Below are positions 27,470 to 36,070 of a stretch of DNA of 64,000 nucleotides, piece by piece; the first letter of the stretch is position 1, and each line of letters starts with the position of its first letter. Origin of the DNA: Paenibacillus sp. XY044. GTDB lineage: Bacteria; Bacillota; Bacilli; Paenibacillales; Paenibacillaceae. The notes beneath the pieces are model-generated. The model did not search any database. It was not told the origin of the DNA and saw only the letters and a list, made by a program, of their open reading frames with translations. The stretch covers positions 372,001-436,000 of the forward strand of contig NZ_NQMO01000007.1 in NCBI RefSeq assembly GCF_002257645.1. Reading direction: 5' to 3'. Both the position numbers and the translations under genes were made by a program.

Positions 27470-27739
27470 TTAGCTTAAAGACGTGCGAGCTTGGTTAAAA
27501 TTGTCCCAGGACAGATATATACATAAAATTGTTAATGCGAAAAAGATAACTGAAAGTTGAGGATTTCTACGGAATTTGATGCCATATGAAGAGAAAAAAA
27601 TTGCCGCAGCAAATTTTGCCGCGCTTTGGTAATATCCATTATCCGAAAAAAATGAATTGCTAAATACTATCGCAACGAGCAAAGTTGAAAAAATAAGAAT
27701 TTTAAACCACAGAGGTTCTCTTAGGAATTGTTTATACAT
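27470..27739 (-). CDS. Small membrane protein
   Basis: 89-aa hypothetical protein with two to three hydrophobic helices (FKILIFSTLLVAIVFS; an Ala-rich central helix; LSVIFFALTILCIYLSW). Basic residues between helices fit a cytoplasmic loop. The ATG at 27739 is preferred because AGAGG lies upstream; a TTG six codons earlier is possible. No family recognised. It precedes the Nudix gene on the same strand. Confidence 0.6.
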   Translation of the reverse strand: MYKQFLREPLWFKILIFSTLLVAIVFSNSFFSDNGYYQSAAKFAAAIFFSSYGIKFRRNPQLSVIFFALTILCIYLSWDNFNQARTSLS

Positions 27740-27967
27740 AAATTTAATCCTCTGCAATAAAATCTACCCCCATTTTCGTTTTATTTCCATATAATAACAC
27801 ATGAAAACACAAAAGAGAGCCTCTATCTTGTATCACAGTATTCCAACTCTCCTGCCCTTCAGCAAGAAAAAGCTGTACGTTGAAGTTTGTGTTTAACAAG
27901 CCTTTAAGAAAAAGATGATATGTTCTACTAGTTCAGACTTTTTCCTCGTGTTTTGATAAAAACACTT

Positions 27968-28002
27968 ATCGTAAAAATAAAAAAAGCCGCAGGTACGCGG
28001 CT
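27968..28002 (-). terminator. Palindromic repeat copy R1 acting as terminator
   Basis: Hairpin GCCGC (27986-27990)/GCGGC (27997-28001) followed on the minus strand by TTTTTTTATTTTTACGATA. It overlaps the stop codon of the nucleotidyltransferase gene. The ACGATA tail matches the other copies; the outer arms are not conserved here. Confidence 0.75.
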
Positions 28003-28786
28003 ATTTGGAAGAGTAAACAGACTCCAAGTAAGCTATTGAAGCTTGCTCCGCTTCACTTTTATATTCGAAATCCCCTAAATGCTGACGTAGTCGTTGATAA
28101 AGATGAATGGTCTTTTTTAAAGCGTGATAACAACTCTCCGTACTGTGGTTTGGTATCGTTTCTTTAAGTTCATCAAGCTCTTCGCCCTCATATTCTTCGA
28201 GTTTTCGTACCCCTCTTGGAAGTTCACCGTTCTTGATATGAAGCAATGGCCCAATCACGGTGTTACGCATAAAGCTGAGGTGATCGATGAGCTCGAACAA
28301 TTCTCCCCTGCCAAGTTTTGACGCACCATAATGTATCCATATCCAAAATCGATCCTCGATCCATTGTGGATCAGGGTAAGGAAAGTTCGAAGCTGTTCTT
28401 TGAAATAAATGACTAACTTCCTCTCCCCTTTCCCAGAGGATTACAGGATTCTCAACCCGTTGTTCAAGTTCCTGAATAGTAACAAATTTCAAATCAACGT
28501 GCAGCAACGGTTGTCCATACAAGCATATCAAAAGCCTCGGTTCCCCTACATGTTCGCCTGTAAAGGCAGATAACAAATGCCCTAATTTTTCTGCAATCTG
28601 CATACGGTTTTTCATGATCTCTTCTTTATAACAAGCATCGTAAACAACAATAAAATCTAAGTCACTGTATTCATCCATAATACCTGTTATCATGGATCCT
28701 CCTGCAAGAAGACCCCGTATACGATTGTCCTGACGAAGCTTTTCTTTTGCTTGGATAATAAAATCTTCATGCATTTGTAAAGGCAT
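28001..28786 (-). CDS. Nucleotidyltransferase-fold protein (aminoglycoside 6-adenylyltransferase-like)
   Basis: 261-aa soluble protein. The polymerase-beta-type motif GGSMITGIMDEYSDLDFIVVYD (residues about 30-51; GS followed by DLDF) gives the metal-binding carboxylates of ANT/AadK-like enzymes. The C-terminal half is helical. The ATG at 28786 follows AGGAG; a longer frame to 28816 has no site. It may adenylylate a small molecule, but many relatives do not confer resistance. Confidence 0.78.
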   Translation of the reverse strand: MPLQMHEDFIIQAKEKLRQDNRIRGLLAGGSMITGIMDEYSDLDFIVVYDACYKEEIMKNRMQIAEKLGHLLSAFTGEHVGEPRLLICLYGQPLLHVDLKFVTIQELEQRVENPVILWERGEEVSHLFQRTASNFPYPDPQWIEDRFWIWIHYGASKLGRGELFELIDHLSFMRNTVIGPLLHIKNGELPRGVRKLEEYEGEELDELKETIPNHSTESCYHALKKTIHLYQRLRQHLGDFEYKSEAEQASIAYLESVYSSK

Positions 28787-28832
28787 TGACAACACTCCTA
28801 AAATGATGACCCCCAAAAGGGTATTACGCCAT

Positions 28833-28887
28833 CATATCATGATCCCATCTAATATTCAAAAGGGATATTGAATGGGATCATGATATG
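28833..28887. promoter_or_regulatory. 16-bp perfect palindrome upstream of the nucleotidyltransferase
   Basis: CATATCATGATCCCAT (28833-28848) and its exact complement (28872-28887) flank a 23-nt spacer. There is no T run on either side, and it lies 47 nt before the start codon, so an operator is more likely than a terminator. No matching regulator can be named. Confidence 0.5.
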
Positions 28888-28947
28888 AGCAGTCCATATG
28901 GATATTCGAATAAGAAAACCATTCCATCACCCACTGAGCCTTTTCTG

Positions 28948-28977
28948 GGGGTAGTACCAGCGAAGCTGATACTACCC
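28948..28977. other. Compact hairpin without T run
   Basis: GGGTAGTACCAGC and GCTGATACTACCC pair with one mismatch across a GAA loop. It sits between the beta-lactamase-family stop and the nucleotidyltransferase leader. No poly-T follows on either strand; it may stabilise the 3' end of the GC-rich gene's transcript. Confidence 0.4.
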
Positions 28978-29058
28978 GCAAAATATGATAATAAACTGGG
29001 AAATATTAATTGATTCACCGTTTTTTTTAAACGAACAACGAACTACGGGCTCAGTGTC

Positions 29059-30303
29059 TCAGTCTTCAATTGCCTGGTAGATCGTGGCCCAGAAGTCGTG
29101 GATAAGCCGCGCTGAATCCGGAGTTGACATCCCAACCTGGGTGAGCAGGATTCCTGTGAGCCCGGTGACCGGGTCGGCGTAGGTCGAGGTACCGCTTCCT
29201 CCGTCCCAGCCGAACTGGCCGATAGGCGCGTAGTCGCCGCGGTAGGTGCGCACCGCCATCCCGAAGCCCCAGCCGCCGTGCTGTCCTTGGCCGAATGACA
29301 CATGGACGTTGTTGGTGGCCATGGCGTTTCGGGCGGCTTGCTGCTCGGGCGTGAGGCGGTTGGTGGTCATCAGTTGGACGGCGGGCCGGGACAGGATTCG
29401 CTCCGTCCCGTGCATCCCCTGATTCAGCAGCATTTGGAAGTAGGCGTGGTAGTCGTCAACAGTGGAGGAAAGTCCGCCTCCACCACCCTGGAATGCCGGA
29501 GGCTGGCTGTAGCGTCCCCCCTCGGCTTCGTCCCACACGATGAACTCTCCGGTCTGCGGGTTGGGTGCGTAAAGAGGCGGCAGGCGGTTGATTTTGTCGG
29601 CGGGCACATGGAAACCCGTGTCTTTCATGCCGAGGGGCTCGAAGATGCGCTCGCGCAGGAACGTCTCAAACGACTGGCCCGTGACCCTGGCCACGAGCAC
29701 GCCAAGTAGATCGTTGCTGATGTGGTATTGCCAGCGTTCTCCGGGCTGGTGCATCAGCGGAAGCGCACCAAGGCGGCGCATCCACTCATCCGGTTCGGGC
29801 ATCGGCTCCGGTAGATCGGGCGTGAGGCCCTGCTCGAAGATCGCGTTCATGATCGGAGTGCCCAGTGACGTCATATCCATACCGAGCCCGAACGTGGAGG
29901 TCAACAGGTCCCGTACGATGATCGGCCGCCGCGCCGGCACGGTATCGTCCAGCGGGCCGTCGGCCCGCTTCAGCACTCGCCGATCCGCAAGTTCGGGCAG
30001 CCACGGTTCTACCAGGTCGTCAAGACGCAGCCTGCACTCGTCGAGCAGAACCATCGCCGCAGCCATCGCGACCGGCTTGGAAGTGGACGCCATCCGGAAG
30101 ATCGTGTCCCGGCGCATCGGCGCGCCACCGTCGTGACGCATCGTGCCGAGCGCTTCGACATGAGTCTCACCGTTCCGGCTGACCAGGGCGACTAGCCCAG
30201 GAATCTTTCCGGACTCGACATGCCGTGCCAGCACGTCACGCACTCTGCGCAGTCCTGTTTCGGAGAAGCCGTTATGCCTTTGACCCGTTATACTCTGATT
30301 CAT
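29059..30303 (-). CDS. Serine hydrolase of the beta-lactamase (class C-like) family
   Basis: 414-aa serine hydrolase. The catalytic SxxK is S73-T-S-K76 (FRMASTSKPVA); YHISND fits the Tyr/Asn motif, and the C-terminal GQFGWDGGSGTSTY occupies the K/HxG position. No signal peptide, so a cytosolic esterase or peptidase-like role is more likely than antibiotic resistance. AGAGGGATA precedes the ATG. Base composition is strikingly GC-rich (the row 29161-29220 has 43/60 G+C) against AT-rich flanks (27961-28020 has 23/60), suggesting acquisition from a GC-rich donor such as an actinobacterium. Confidence 0.85.
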   Translation of the reverse strand: MNQSITGQRHNGFSETGLRRVRDVLARHVESGKIPGLVALVSRNGETHVEALGTMRHDGGAPMRRDTIFRMASTSKPVAMAAAMVLLDECRLRLDDLVEPWLPELADRRVLKRADGPLDDTVPARRPIIVRDLLTSTFGLGMDMTSLGTPIMNAIFEQGLTPDLPEPMPEPDEWMRRLGALPLMHQPGERWQYHISNDLLGVLVARVTGQSFETFLRERIFEPLGMKDTGFHVPADKINRLPPLYAPNPQTGEFIVWDEAEGGRYSQPPAFQGGGGGLSSTVDDYHAYFQMLLNQGMHGTERILSRPAVQLMTTNRLTPEQQAARNAMATNNVHVSFGQGQHGGWGFGMAVRTYRGDYAPIGQFGWDGGSGTSTYADPVTGLTGILLTQVGMSTPDSARLIHDFWATIYQAIED

Positions 30304-30485
30304 TGGGTATCCCTCTCTTTACTATTTTTATCAGTCCTCATCGCAAAGATATATGCCACGAACGTGATTCCGATGCTCATACAAGAGCTGCTCATACATC
30401 ATTACCTACTGGGTGACCTGACAATAGCGCGCGAATAGCTTCCGCGGTTAAGGTAACCAGCTCGTTTTGTATATCCCCTCCCATT

Positions 30486-31349
30486 TTAAATAACCGTAAC
30501 TTTGGACAAATCAGCCTCTATGCCCTTGAGCGCGGCAAACGTCAACTTATCCATTGTCGCCTCGTCAAAGCAGACGGTTTTGATGGCACGGTAGTACTTT
30601 TTGGACAACATAGACCCTTGGAAGGACACATTCTTGAGCGTCGCGCCCTTGAACGAAACTTCTTTCAACCCGGCTTTGTCGAATTTGACGCCGATGAAGG
30701 TTTGGCCGTCAAAACGCAGCCCTGTCAGATCGCTGGATGTGAAGTCCACCCCGTCAAAAGTACAGTTTTCAAAGACGGTTGTACTGAGAGCGGTCATCGT
30801 CAGGTTCACGTCAGTCAGCTTTACGCCGGTGAATTTTGCTCCGGCCAGCCACGATTTGCTGAAGCTGGTGCGCACAAGGATGGATTTATTGAAGCTTGCA
30901 TTCGCAAGGTCAAGGGTGGACAGGTTGCAGTCGGTCAGGTTTGCACCGTCGAAACGGGCATCTCGCACGTCGCTGCTCTTAAAGGTGCTGCCGGTCAAAT
31001 CCGCGTTCGTGAAGTCGGATCCTCGCAGCGCACTTGCTGTAAATATCCCTTTATGCGCGGTCACGCCAGCAAAGTCGCTCTCTACTAAGTTACTGGCGCT
31101 GAGATTTGTCAGCACCTGCCGCTCCAGTGAACGAGAGAGGTTCGACACTTCCAGTACGGTTTGCTCAATGTCGCCGATGCTGTCAATGGTCATCTCAAAA
31201 GCCGTTTCATCGTCCTTGCCCTCGGCTTTCAGTTCACGGAAACGCTCCTGCAAATCGGAGTGCAGGTCCGCCTTCAATTCGCTGACGCTCTTCACTCCGT
31301 CGTATGGTGCAAAAACCCCGTTCAGATAATTCGTCAATTTCTCATTCAT
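30486..31349 (-). CDS. Pentapeptide-repeat protein with DUF1700-like N-terminal helical domain
   Basis: 287-aa protein. Residues 1-80 form a helical HAAS/DUF1700-type domain (KLTNYLNGVF, SELKADLHSDLQERF). From about 85 on, pentapeptide repeats of the A(D/N)LXX type form a right-handed quadrilateral beta-helix (LRGSDFTNADLTGSTFKSSD; FDGANLTDCNLSTLDLANAS). No transmembrane segment. It lies 14 nt after a PadR repressor, a pairing seen for DUF1700 proteins that act with their regulator. Function unknown; pentapeptide proteins can mimic DNA or act as scaffolds. Confidence 0.82.
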   Translation of the reverse strand: MNEKLTNYLNGVFAPYDGVKSVSELKADLHSDLQERFRELKAEGKDDETAFEMTIDSIGDIEQTVLEVSNLSRSLERQVLTNLSASNLVESDFAGVTAHKGIFTASALRGSDFTNADLTGSTFKSSDVRDARFDGANLTDCNLSTLDLANASFNKSILVRTSFSKSWLAGAKFTGVKLTDVNLTMTALSTTVFENCTFDGVDFTSSDLTGLRFDGQTFIGVKFDKAGLKEVSFKGATLKNVSFQGSMLSKKYYRAIKTVCFDEATMDKLTFAALKGIEADLSKVTVI

Positions 31350-31363
31350 CCCATCAACTCTCC

Positions 31364-31693
31364 TTATAATAGGTCTTCAAGCACACGCTTTGCGTACTCC
31401 CAATTGCTTTTGTTGCGTTCATAAGTTTCCTTGCCTTTCTCGGTAATTCGAAAATACTTGCGCCGTCCGCCCTGCGATTCATCGCCCCAATACCACTCGA
31501 TATCACCGTCCCCTTCAAGTCGCCGAACACTGGAGTACATCGTGGCTTCCTTTAATTCATACTCACCGCCCGAACGCTCGGCAATCAGCTTAACAATTTC
31601 ATAGCCGTAGCGGTCCGCTTCGGATAAGAGTCGTAAAATCATCGTGTCGGTATGGCCTCGCAGCAGGTCGGATGTGATTTTGTTGTCGCTCAT
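31364..31693 (-). CDS. PadR family transcriptional regulator
   Basis: 109-aa winged-helix regulator with the PadR signature: LLRGHTDTMILRLLSEADRYGYEIVKLI, EATMYSSVRRLEGDGDIEWYW, and RKYFRITEKGKETY. GGAGGTGATT precedes the ATG. First gene of a two-gene operon with the pentapeptide protein; autoregulation is usual in the family. The N-terminal helix is intact and the C-terminal dimerisation helix is short, as in PadR subfamily 2. Confidence 0.9.
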   Translation of the reverse strand: MSDNKITSDLLRGHTDTMILRLLSEADRYGYEIVKLIAERSGGEYELKEATMYSSVRRLEGDGDIEWYWGDESQGGRRKYFRITEKGKETYERNKSNWEYAKRVLEDLL

Positions 31694-31900
31694 ACAATCA
31701 CCTCCATATCTGCATGATAAGACATATTACTTTGACTGTCAAGGTAATTTGTTAATTAAAATACTTAGTTGATATCCCTCCTGCGGTTTGATGCAGTTAT
31801 GAGTCATCGGCTAACATAATTTAATTACGGTTAACCAAATAGACTCATGTCTTTGCTCGTCCACTGATATATGTTCTAGTCCTCCGGTTTTGGAAAAAAC

Positions 31901-31963
31901 AAATATCGTTTAAACACAAAAAGCCGCAGATCTGCGGCTTTTAAGCTTTTATGTTCTTGTCGT
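31901..31963 (-). repeat. Palindromic repeat copy R2 (terminator-bearing) in 31694-32081 gap
   Basis: Hairpin AAAAAGCCGCAG-ATCT-like core (31918-31942) with conserved flanks ATATCGTT (31903-31910) and ATGTTCTTGTCGT (31951-31963). On the minus strand it gives GCGGCTTTTTGTG after the F420-reductase-like gene and so ends that operon. The rest of the 388-nt gap shows the PadR promoter region and no gene. Confidence 0.75.
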
Positions 31964-32081
31964 CTTACATGCTTTGATTCAGCACGAGCCTCTCTACGCA
32001 GCCCTGAGATACCCTGGTCCATCCCGATCGACTCGATGAGACTCTTTGCATGAAGATTGAACAAATTACGCTTGATCGCTT

Positions 32082-32708
32082 TTATCGCTTCATCAAGGCA
32101 AATGCAAACGAAGTGCCCCAACCTTCTTTTATAGCGAGATGGATCCATAACCACGCCAACTCTTCGAGCTGCCGGGAAATATGTAGCTTGCCGGCACTCA
32201 CCGCATCGAATCCGATCTGCTTAGCAAATTCTATGGCGGTTTCAACCGCTTCATGTTCGTCCCCTGCTGCAAACATCAGCATTTTTGAGGTCTGATAATT
32301 AGGATGTATCATATTGTCTGCACCGGTTTGGTTAAAACATTTTACGACACGTGCGCCATTCGCCCACAAGGCGATTTGTTCGGCTCCTGAAAGGCCCTGT
32401 TCAAATTCCAGTCCACTAAAATCTGGTTTGATGGGATTTGTACAGTCAATCAAAATTTTCCCATCCCAGTTATGGATCAATTCCACTGTTTCCTTTGCTG
32501 CCTGCCAGGGTACAGCTAACAGGATCACCGTGGAGTCCTCTACTGCTTTAACTATGGTGGTAAGAGATGTTTTTCCTGATTCGCGCAAATCTTGATAGCG
32601 GCTGCTTTCAGGGTCACGTACGCCGTAAACTACGCAATGTCCTGCATCATGCAATGCATGACCTAATGCACTTCCCACATTCCCAGCCCCAATTACACTA
32701 ATGTTCAT
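32082..32708 (-). CDS. NADPH-dependent F420 reductase-like dinucleotide-binding protein
   Basis: 208-aa Rossmann protein of the COG2085 type. The N-terminal ISVIGAGNVGSALG is the GxGxxG NADP-binding loop, with LAVPWQAAKE and DCTNPIKPD as later strands and VVKCFNQTGADNM a signature segment. In this phylum F420 is rare, so an NADP-dependent oxidoreductase is more likely than an F420 enzyme. The ATG lies 3 nt after the monooxygenase stop, showing translational coupling to an HxlR-controlled operon. Confidence 0.82.
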   Translation of the reverse strand: MNISVIGAGNVGSALGHALHDAGHCVVYGVRDPESSRYQDLRESGKTSLTTIVKAVEDSTVILLAVPWQAAKETVELIHNWDGKILIDCTNPIKPDFSGLEFEQGLSGAEQIALWANGARVVKCFNQTGADNMIHPNYQTSKMLMFAAGDEHEAVETAIEFAKQIGFDAVSAGKLHISRQLEELAWLWIHLAIKEGWGTSFAFALMKR

Positions 32709-32711
32709 GGT

Positions 32712-33011
32712 TCAAACCACCTTGTCAATCATGCTATAATGTTTCATCTCTAAGATCGCATTAAAAAAAGGTTTGACCAATGCAAAGAATTTTTGAAAAT
32801 CCGGACTCGTTCGGAATCCTTGCATGTGTCCCTCTACCGAATCCCATTCGATTCTGACGATGAAGTGATCGGGTTCCTCGACACCCCGGATGACTTCGTA
32901 AGATAAGCAATGTTCCGAATTTTCCAAAAACACCCCGGCCTCTTTATACGCTTGTACGAAATGCTCCGATGATTCTGATGCGATATGATAACGAATAATT
33001 TCAACTACCAT
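32712..33011 (-). CDS. Antibiotic biosynthesis monooxygenase (ABM) domain protein
   Basis: 99-aa dimeric ferredoxin-like-fold protein. VVEIIRYHI is the first strand, CLSYEVIRGVEEPDHF the central strand pair and FFALVKPFF the later helix. The start at 33011 is chosen over an upstream frame to 33110 because GAGGAGG is upstream and the family begins here; spacing is long (11 nt). Such proteins oxidise quinol-like or aromatic substrates without cofactor. Middle gene between the HxlR regulator and the NADP oxidoreductase; the set may respond to quinones or aldehydes. Confidence 0.8.
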   Translation of the reverse strand: MVVEIIRYHIASESSEHFVQAYKEAGVFLENSEHCLSYEVIRGVEEPDHFIVRIEWDSVEGHMQGFRTSPDFQKFFALVKPFFNAILEMKHYSMIDKVV

Positions 33012-33110
33012 GAAGGGATGCGCCTCCTCAGTAAATTTTTCTATAAAAAATAATACGGGAGTATTAGATGTCTTACAATAAGGCACATTTTTGTTCGTTG
33101 CTCTTATCAA

Positions 33111-33467
33111 CTACTCACTGTCGTCTGATCCAAGCACCTCTCTCACTTGCAAGTCGTATTCCCGCATCCGTCTTTTCCCCCAGTCACACATAAGCTCAAG
33201 AATCGGCTCGATGCTTTTACCGTACTCGGTAAGCGAATATTCCACTTTCCTTAATCGTTCGTCATAAACGGATCTCTGAATGAGTCCATCCCGCTCCAAT
33301 TCCTTCAGCTGAAGGGTCAGAATCCGCTGCGTAATGTTTGGCATCCTATGCTGAAGCTGGCTATAACGCAAAGTTTTCTTGGACAAATGACGTAGGATTA
33401 CCGTTTTCCACTTCCCTCCTACCACATCTAACGTTACTTCTACTGGGCAGTTATATATTTTGGTCAT
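33111..33467 (-). CDS. HxlR family transcriptional regulator
   Basis: 118-aa winged-helix regulator. The family signature begins with CPVEVTLDVVGGKWKTVIL (the leading Cys is the redox- or electrophile-sensing residue in HypR/YodB-type members) and continues with LRYSQLQHRMPNITQRILT and YSLTEYGKSIEP. AAAGGAGCACC precedes the ATG. It starts the operon with the monooxygenase and NADP-binding genes, as in YodB/HypR-like quinone or disulfide stress systems; the specific signal is inferred. Confidence 0.9.
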   Translation of the reverse strand: MTKIYNCPVEVTLDVVGGKWKTVILRHLSKKTLRYSQLQHRMPNITQRILTLQLKELERDGLIQRSVYDERLRKVEYSLTEYGKSIEPILELMCDWGKRRMREYDLQVREVLGSDDSE

Positions 33468-33540
33468 AACACGGTGCTCCTTTCACCAGCACTTTTTTAA
33501 TGTATCCCGAATGAATATAACATCATGAAATTCAAATTCA

Positions 33541-33590
33541 AAAAGCCGCAAAGATGCGGCCTTGTAAGCATGTATGTTCTTGTCGTGTTA
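33541..33590. repeat. Palindromic repeat copy R3 in 33468-33770 gap
   Basis: GCCGCA (33545-33550)/TGCGGC (33555-33560) hairpin with the right flank GTAAGC then TATGTTCTTGTCGTGTTA (33573-33590). No gene ends here on the minus strand, so this copy is not simply a terminator of a neighbour. The rest of the 303-nt gap holds the divergent promoters of the HxlR and DapA-like genes. Confidence 0.7.
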
Positions 33591-33770
33591 TAATACCTTT
33601 TTAAATGTGGTAATCACGATTCCGCACTGAAAAACTCCAGTTTGGCATTGTTCAGCGATCATATTGGCCTAGTTTTTTGTATCAAAATTGGCCCTTTCAT
33701 TAAGTCCAATCGATTCTTATAATTTGTTTTATAATTGATGAAGGTTAAACAATCAAAGGGGTGTATCTTG

Positions 33771-34676
33771 ATGTTGTTCCATGGATTGTCCGCTTTTCCA
33801 CTGACCCCAGTGAATGAGACAGGTATTAATGAAAAAGAATACGTGAACCTGATCCAACGATTGGTTGCAGCTGGCGTAGATTCCATCGGTGCGCTGGGCT
33901 CAACAGGAAATTACGCCTACCTCAATCGGGAAGAACGTTATCAAGTTTTGAGGCTTGCTGTCGGTTCCGCCGAGGGCATTCCCGTAATGACAAGCATAAG
34001 TGCGATGCGCACGCTAGACGTGCTCCGATTAGCGGAAGACGCACAACAAGCAGGAGCAAGCGCCGTGCTTTTGGCTCCTGTTTCTTACCAAGCGTTAACG
34101 GATGAAGAGGTATATTTATTGTATGAACAGGTGACACGCTCACTCTCGATTCCGCTTTGCGTGTATGATAATCCAGTCACGACACATTTTCATTTTAGTG
34201 ATGAGCTGCACGGTCGAATTGCTGGACTCCCCCAGGTTCGTTCGATCAAGATTCCTGGAGTACCATCTGGACCTGAAGCAGCCAAAGTACGCATTAGCCA
34301 TCTGCGAGCGCTCATTCCATCCCATGTATCAATCGGCGTAAGCTCTGACCCGTTTGCTGTCACTGGTTTGAATGCTGGCTGCGAAGCATGGTACTCCGTT
34401 CTGGGTGGCTTGTTCCCAAGGACATGCCTAAGAATGACACGATTTGCCCTGGACGATTGTGCTGAAGAAGCAGAACGGATCTCGGAGCGGCTTGAACCGA
34501 TTTGGTCGTTATTTCGCCAATACGGAAGCCTCCGCGTTGTTTCGGCAGCCGCAGAAATCAGCGGCTTGATTTCAAGTCCGAGTCTTCCTCTCCCTCTACA
34601 GCCACTGAATCAATCCGTCAGGGAACATCTGAAGTCCATACTTAAAGACATTCAAACGATTGAAGAATCTTGGTAA
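33771..34676 (+). CDS. Dihydrodipicolinate synthase/N-acetylneuraminate lyase family protein
   Basis: 301-aa class I aldolase of the DapA/NanA superfamily. GSTGNYAYLNREER carries the carboxylate-binding GxTGE-like loop (Glu replaced by Asn), Y132 in VYDNP is the catalytic Tyr and K160 in RSIKIPG the Schiff-base Lys. The ATG at 33771 follows AAAGGGG at 9 nt; a TTG 12 codons earlier has no site. Not linked to lysine genes, and the altered loop suggests a different 2-keto acid aldolase rather than housekeeping DapA. Confidence 0.83.
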   Translation: MLFHGLSAFPLTPVNETGINEKEYVNLIQRLVAAGVDSIGALGSTGNYAYLNREERYQVLRLAVGSAEGIPVMTSISAMRTLDVLRLAEDAQQAGASAVLLAPVSYQALTDEEVYLLYEQVTRSLSIPLCVYDNPVTTHFHFSDELHGRIAGLPQVRSIKIPGVPSGPEAAKVRISHLRALIPSHVSIGVSSDPFAVTGLNAGCEAWYSVLGGLFPRTCLRMTRFALDDCAEEAERISERLEPIWSLFRQYGSLRVVSAAAEISGLISSPSLPLPLQPLNQSVREHLKSILKDIQTIEESW

Positions 34677-34729
34677 CCTTTTAAACTAGTAAAATGCTCG
34701 CCATCATTCGGCCGTCGTTTCTGCTGTGG

Positions 34730-35191
34730 TCATTCAATGTAACGATATTGACGAAAAGCAGCAGCTTGTCCATGAAACACATCGTTATCATCCATAAGGT
34801 TCCATACGGTCGCCTGCATGATATAGAATCTTCTACCGGTACCTGAAATTCGAATACCCGTGTAATGATCGACGTAGCCATTTTCTTTGACAGCTTTCAG
34901 GAAGGCCGCACGTTCCTCGCGCTCCATCGGTTCTGCCGTTAGTCTTGAAGGCGTCTGGGTAAAGATCTCCCAGTTGGTTTCCCACAAATCGAGTGCCATC
35001 TGATTCCCGTAGTTTAAAATCGGATCCGTCTCCGTTCCATGCGTCAGTAATACGATTGGAGCTCGGAATAGTGTGTCTGATTCTGTACCCGGTTCAACCG
35101 CTTCATCAAGAAGCGGCTTTCCGGTCCATCTCTGATAGCTGTTCAGGATCAATCCGGCATGTAAATTGGATGCTTTAAGGCTGATATTCAT
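34730..35191 (-). CDS. MEKHLA domain protein
   Basis: 153-aa soluble protein matching the MEKHLA family, a PAS-related domain. Seen: NSYQRWTGKPLL, FRAPIVLLTHGTETDPILNYGN, ALDLWE, and GYVDHYTGIRISGTGRRFYI near the C terminus. GGGAGG precedes the ATG. Monocistronic, convergent with the DapA-like gene. Bacterial members have no established function; ligand sensing is possible. Confidence 0.8.
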   Translation of the reverse strand: MNISLKASNLHAGLILNSYQRWTGKPLLDEAVEPGTESDTLFRAPIVLLTHGTETDPILNYGNQMALDLWETNWEIFTQTPSRLTAEPMEREERAAFLKAVKENGYVDHYTGIRISGTGRRFYIMQATVWNLMDDNDVFHGQAAAFRQYRYIE

Positions 35192-35253
35192 TTTCCTGAT
35201 CCTCCCTGCTGCTGCTGTTCTTTTGTTACTTCTTCATCTGTGATGCCTTTATG

Positions 35254-35784
35254 TTAGTACGGAAAGTTATCTTCGATTATGGTTTGGGTATGGTTCTCCC
35301 AGTCTTCTCTGATCATTGCATACCCAACAGAATCAAATAATTGACCGTTTTGTCTCCAAGATCTACGGTTGTAAGATTCTTTTACAAATCCGCTATTAAA
35401 GAACGTTTTTCTCATCGCAAAATTATCATATCTGGTATGACCTTCGATTCTAACAATATGAGAGTAATTTTTAAATACATAAGTACTTAACCAATGAAGG
35501 ACATGCTTCGCTATTCCTTTGCCCCTAACCTTTTCTTTCAATCGCAAATCGAATAAACATATGGGATCTTCTAAATCGAAAATTTTGATTAAACCGATTT
35601 TTGTCTGATGATCCATGATCCAAAAGGTTCGGTTCCCGTTTTCGTTATAATTTCCGTTGGCTGCATTTTCTCTTATAGACTCCTCAGTAGGACTCTCCTG
35701 TCCATGAAAACTCCATGTTTCTGACGTTAAAAATTGTACTAATTCATCAACCATATTATTTTCAAACTCCAAATAGGTGTACAT
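35254..35784 (-). CDS. GNAT family N-acetyltransferase
   Basis: 176-aa acetyltransferase. The acetyl-CoA loop is seen as LKEKVRGKGIAKHVLHWL (R/QxxGxG/A), preceded by the beta-4 strand CLFDLRL and followed by EGHTRYDNFAMRKTFFNSGF, typical of ribosomal-protein-alanine or small-molecule acetyltransferases. AAGGGGGAG precedes the ATG. Single gene; substrate unknown. Confidence 0.85.
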   Translation of the reverse strand: MYTYLEFENNMVDELVQFLTSETWSFHGQESPTEESIRENAANGNYNENGNRTFWIMDHQTKIGLIKIFDLEDPICLFDLRLKEKVRGKGIAKHVLHWLSTYVFKNYSHIVRIEGHTRYDNFAMRKTFFNSGFVKESYNRRSWRQNGQLFDSVGYAMIREDWENHTQTIIEDNFPY

Positions 35785-36070
35785 CGTTCTCCCCCTTGAA
35801 TGGCTGCCTTCATTTTTTCATTTAATCCACAGATATGATTTTCATTCACTTATATTATAACGTTTTCAACGTGGAATACATTACTTTCCAGCCAGGATAG
35901 ATAGTAGAATCCCAGATGTTTTTTTGATCCTTCCCTTCCTTCTTTTTTTTATTTCATTTAAAATAAACTAGCACTAATAACCCTAAAAGCTTCGAGGTTC
36001 TGGAGCTATGCACTCAGCATGGTTTCATTTCATCTCGTTTATGCCTCCCAATAAGAAAGGATGACCTGCA

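Noticed and set aside
30601..31329. Long plus-strand frames opposite the pentapeptide gene
   Set aside because: Regular repeats in the real gene keep the antisense frame open; no start signal or known domain.
31876..32154. Minus-strand 92-codon frame overlapping repeat R2
   Set aside because: It overlaps the end of the reductase gene and reads through the repeat hairpin; no domain or start signal.
34730..35191. Considered as a PAS sensor of a signalling system
   Set aside because: No kinase, cyclase or DNA-binding domain is attached or adjacent; kept only as a MEKHLA protein.
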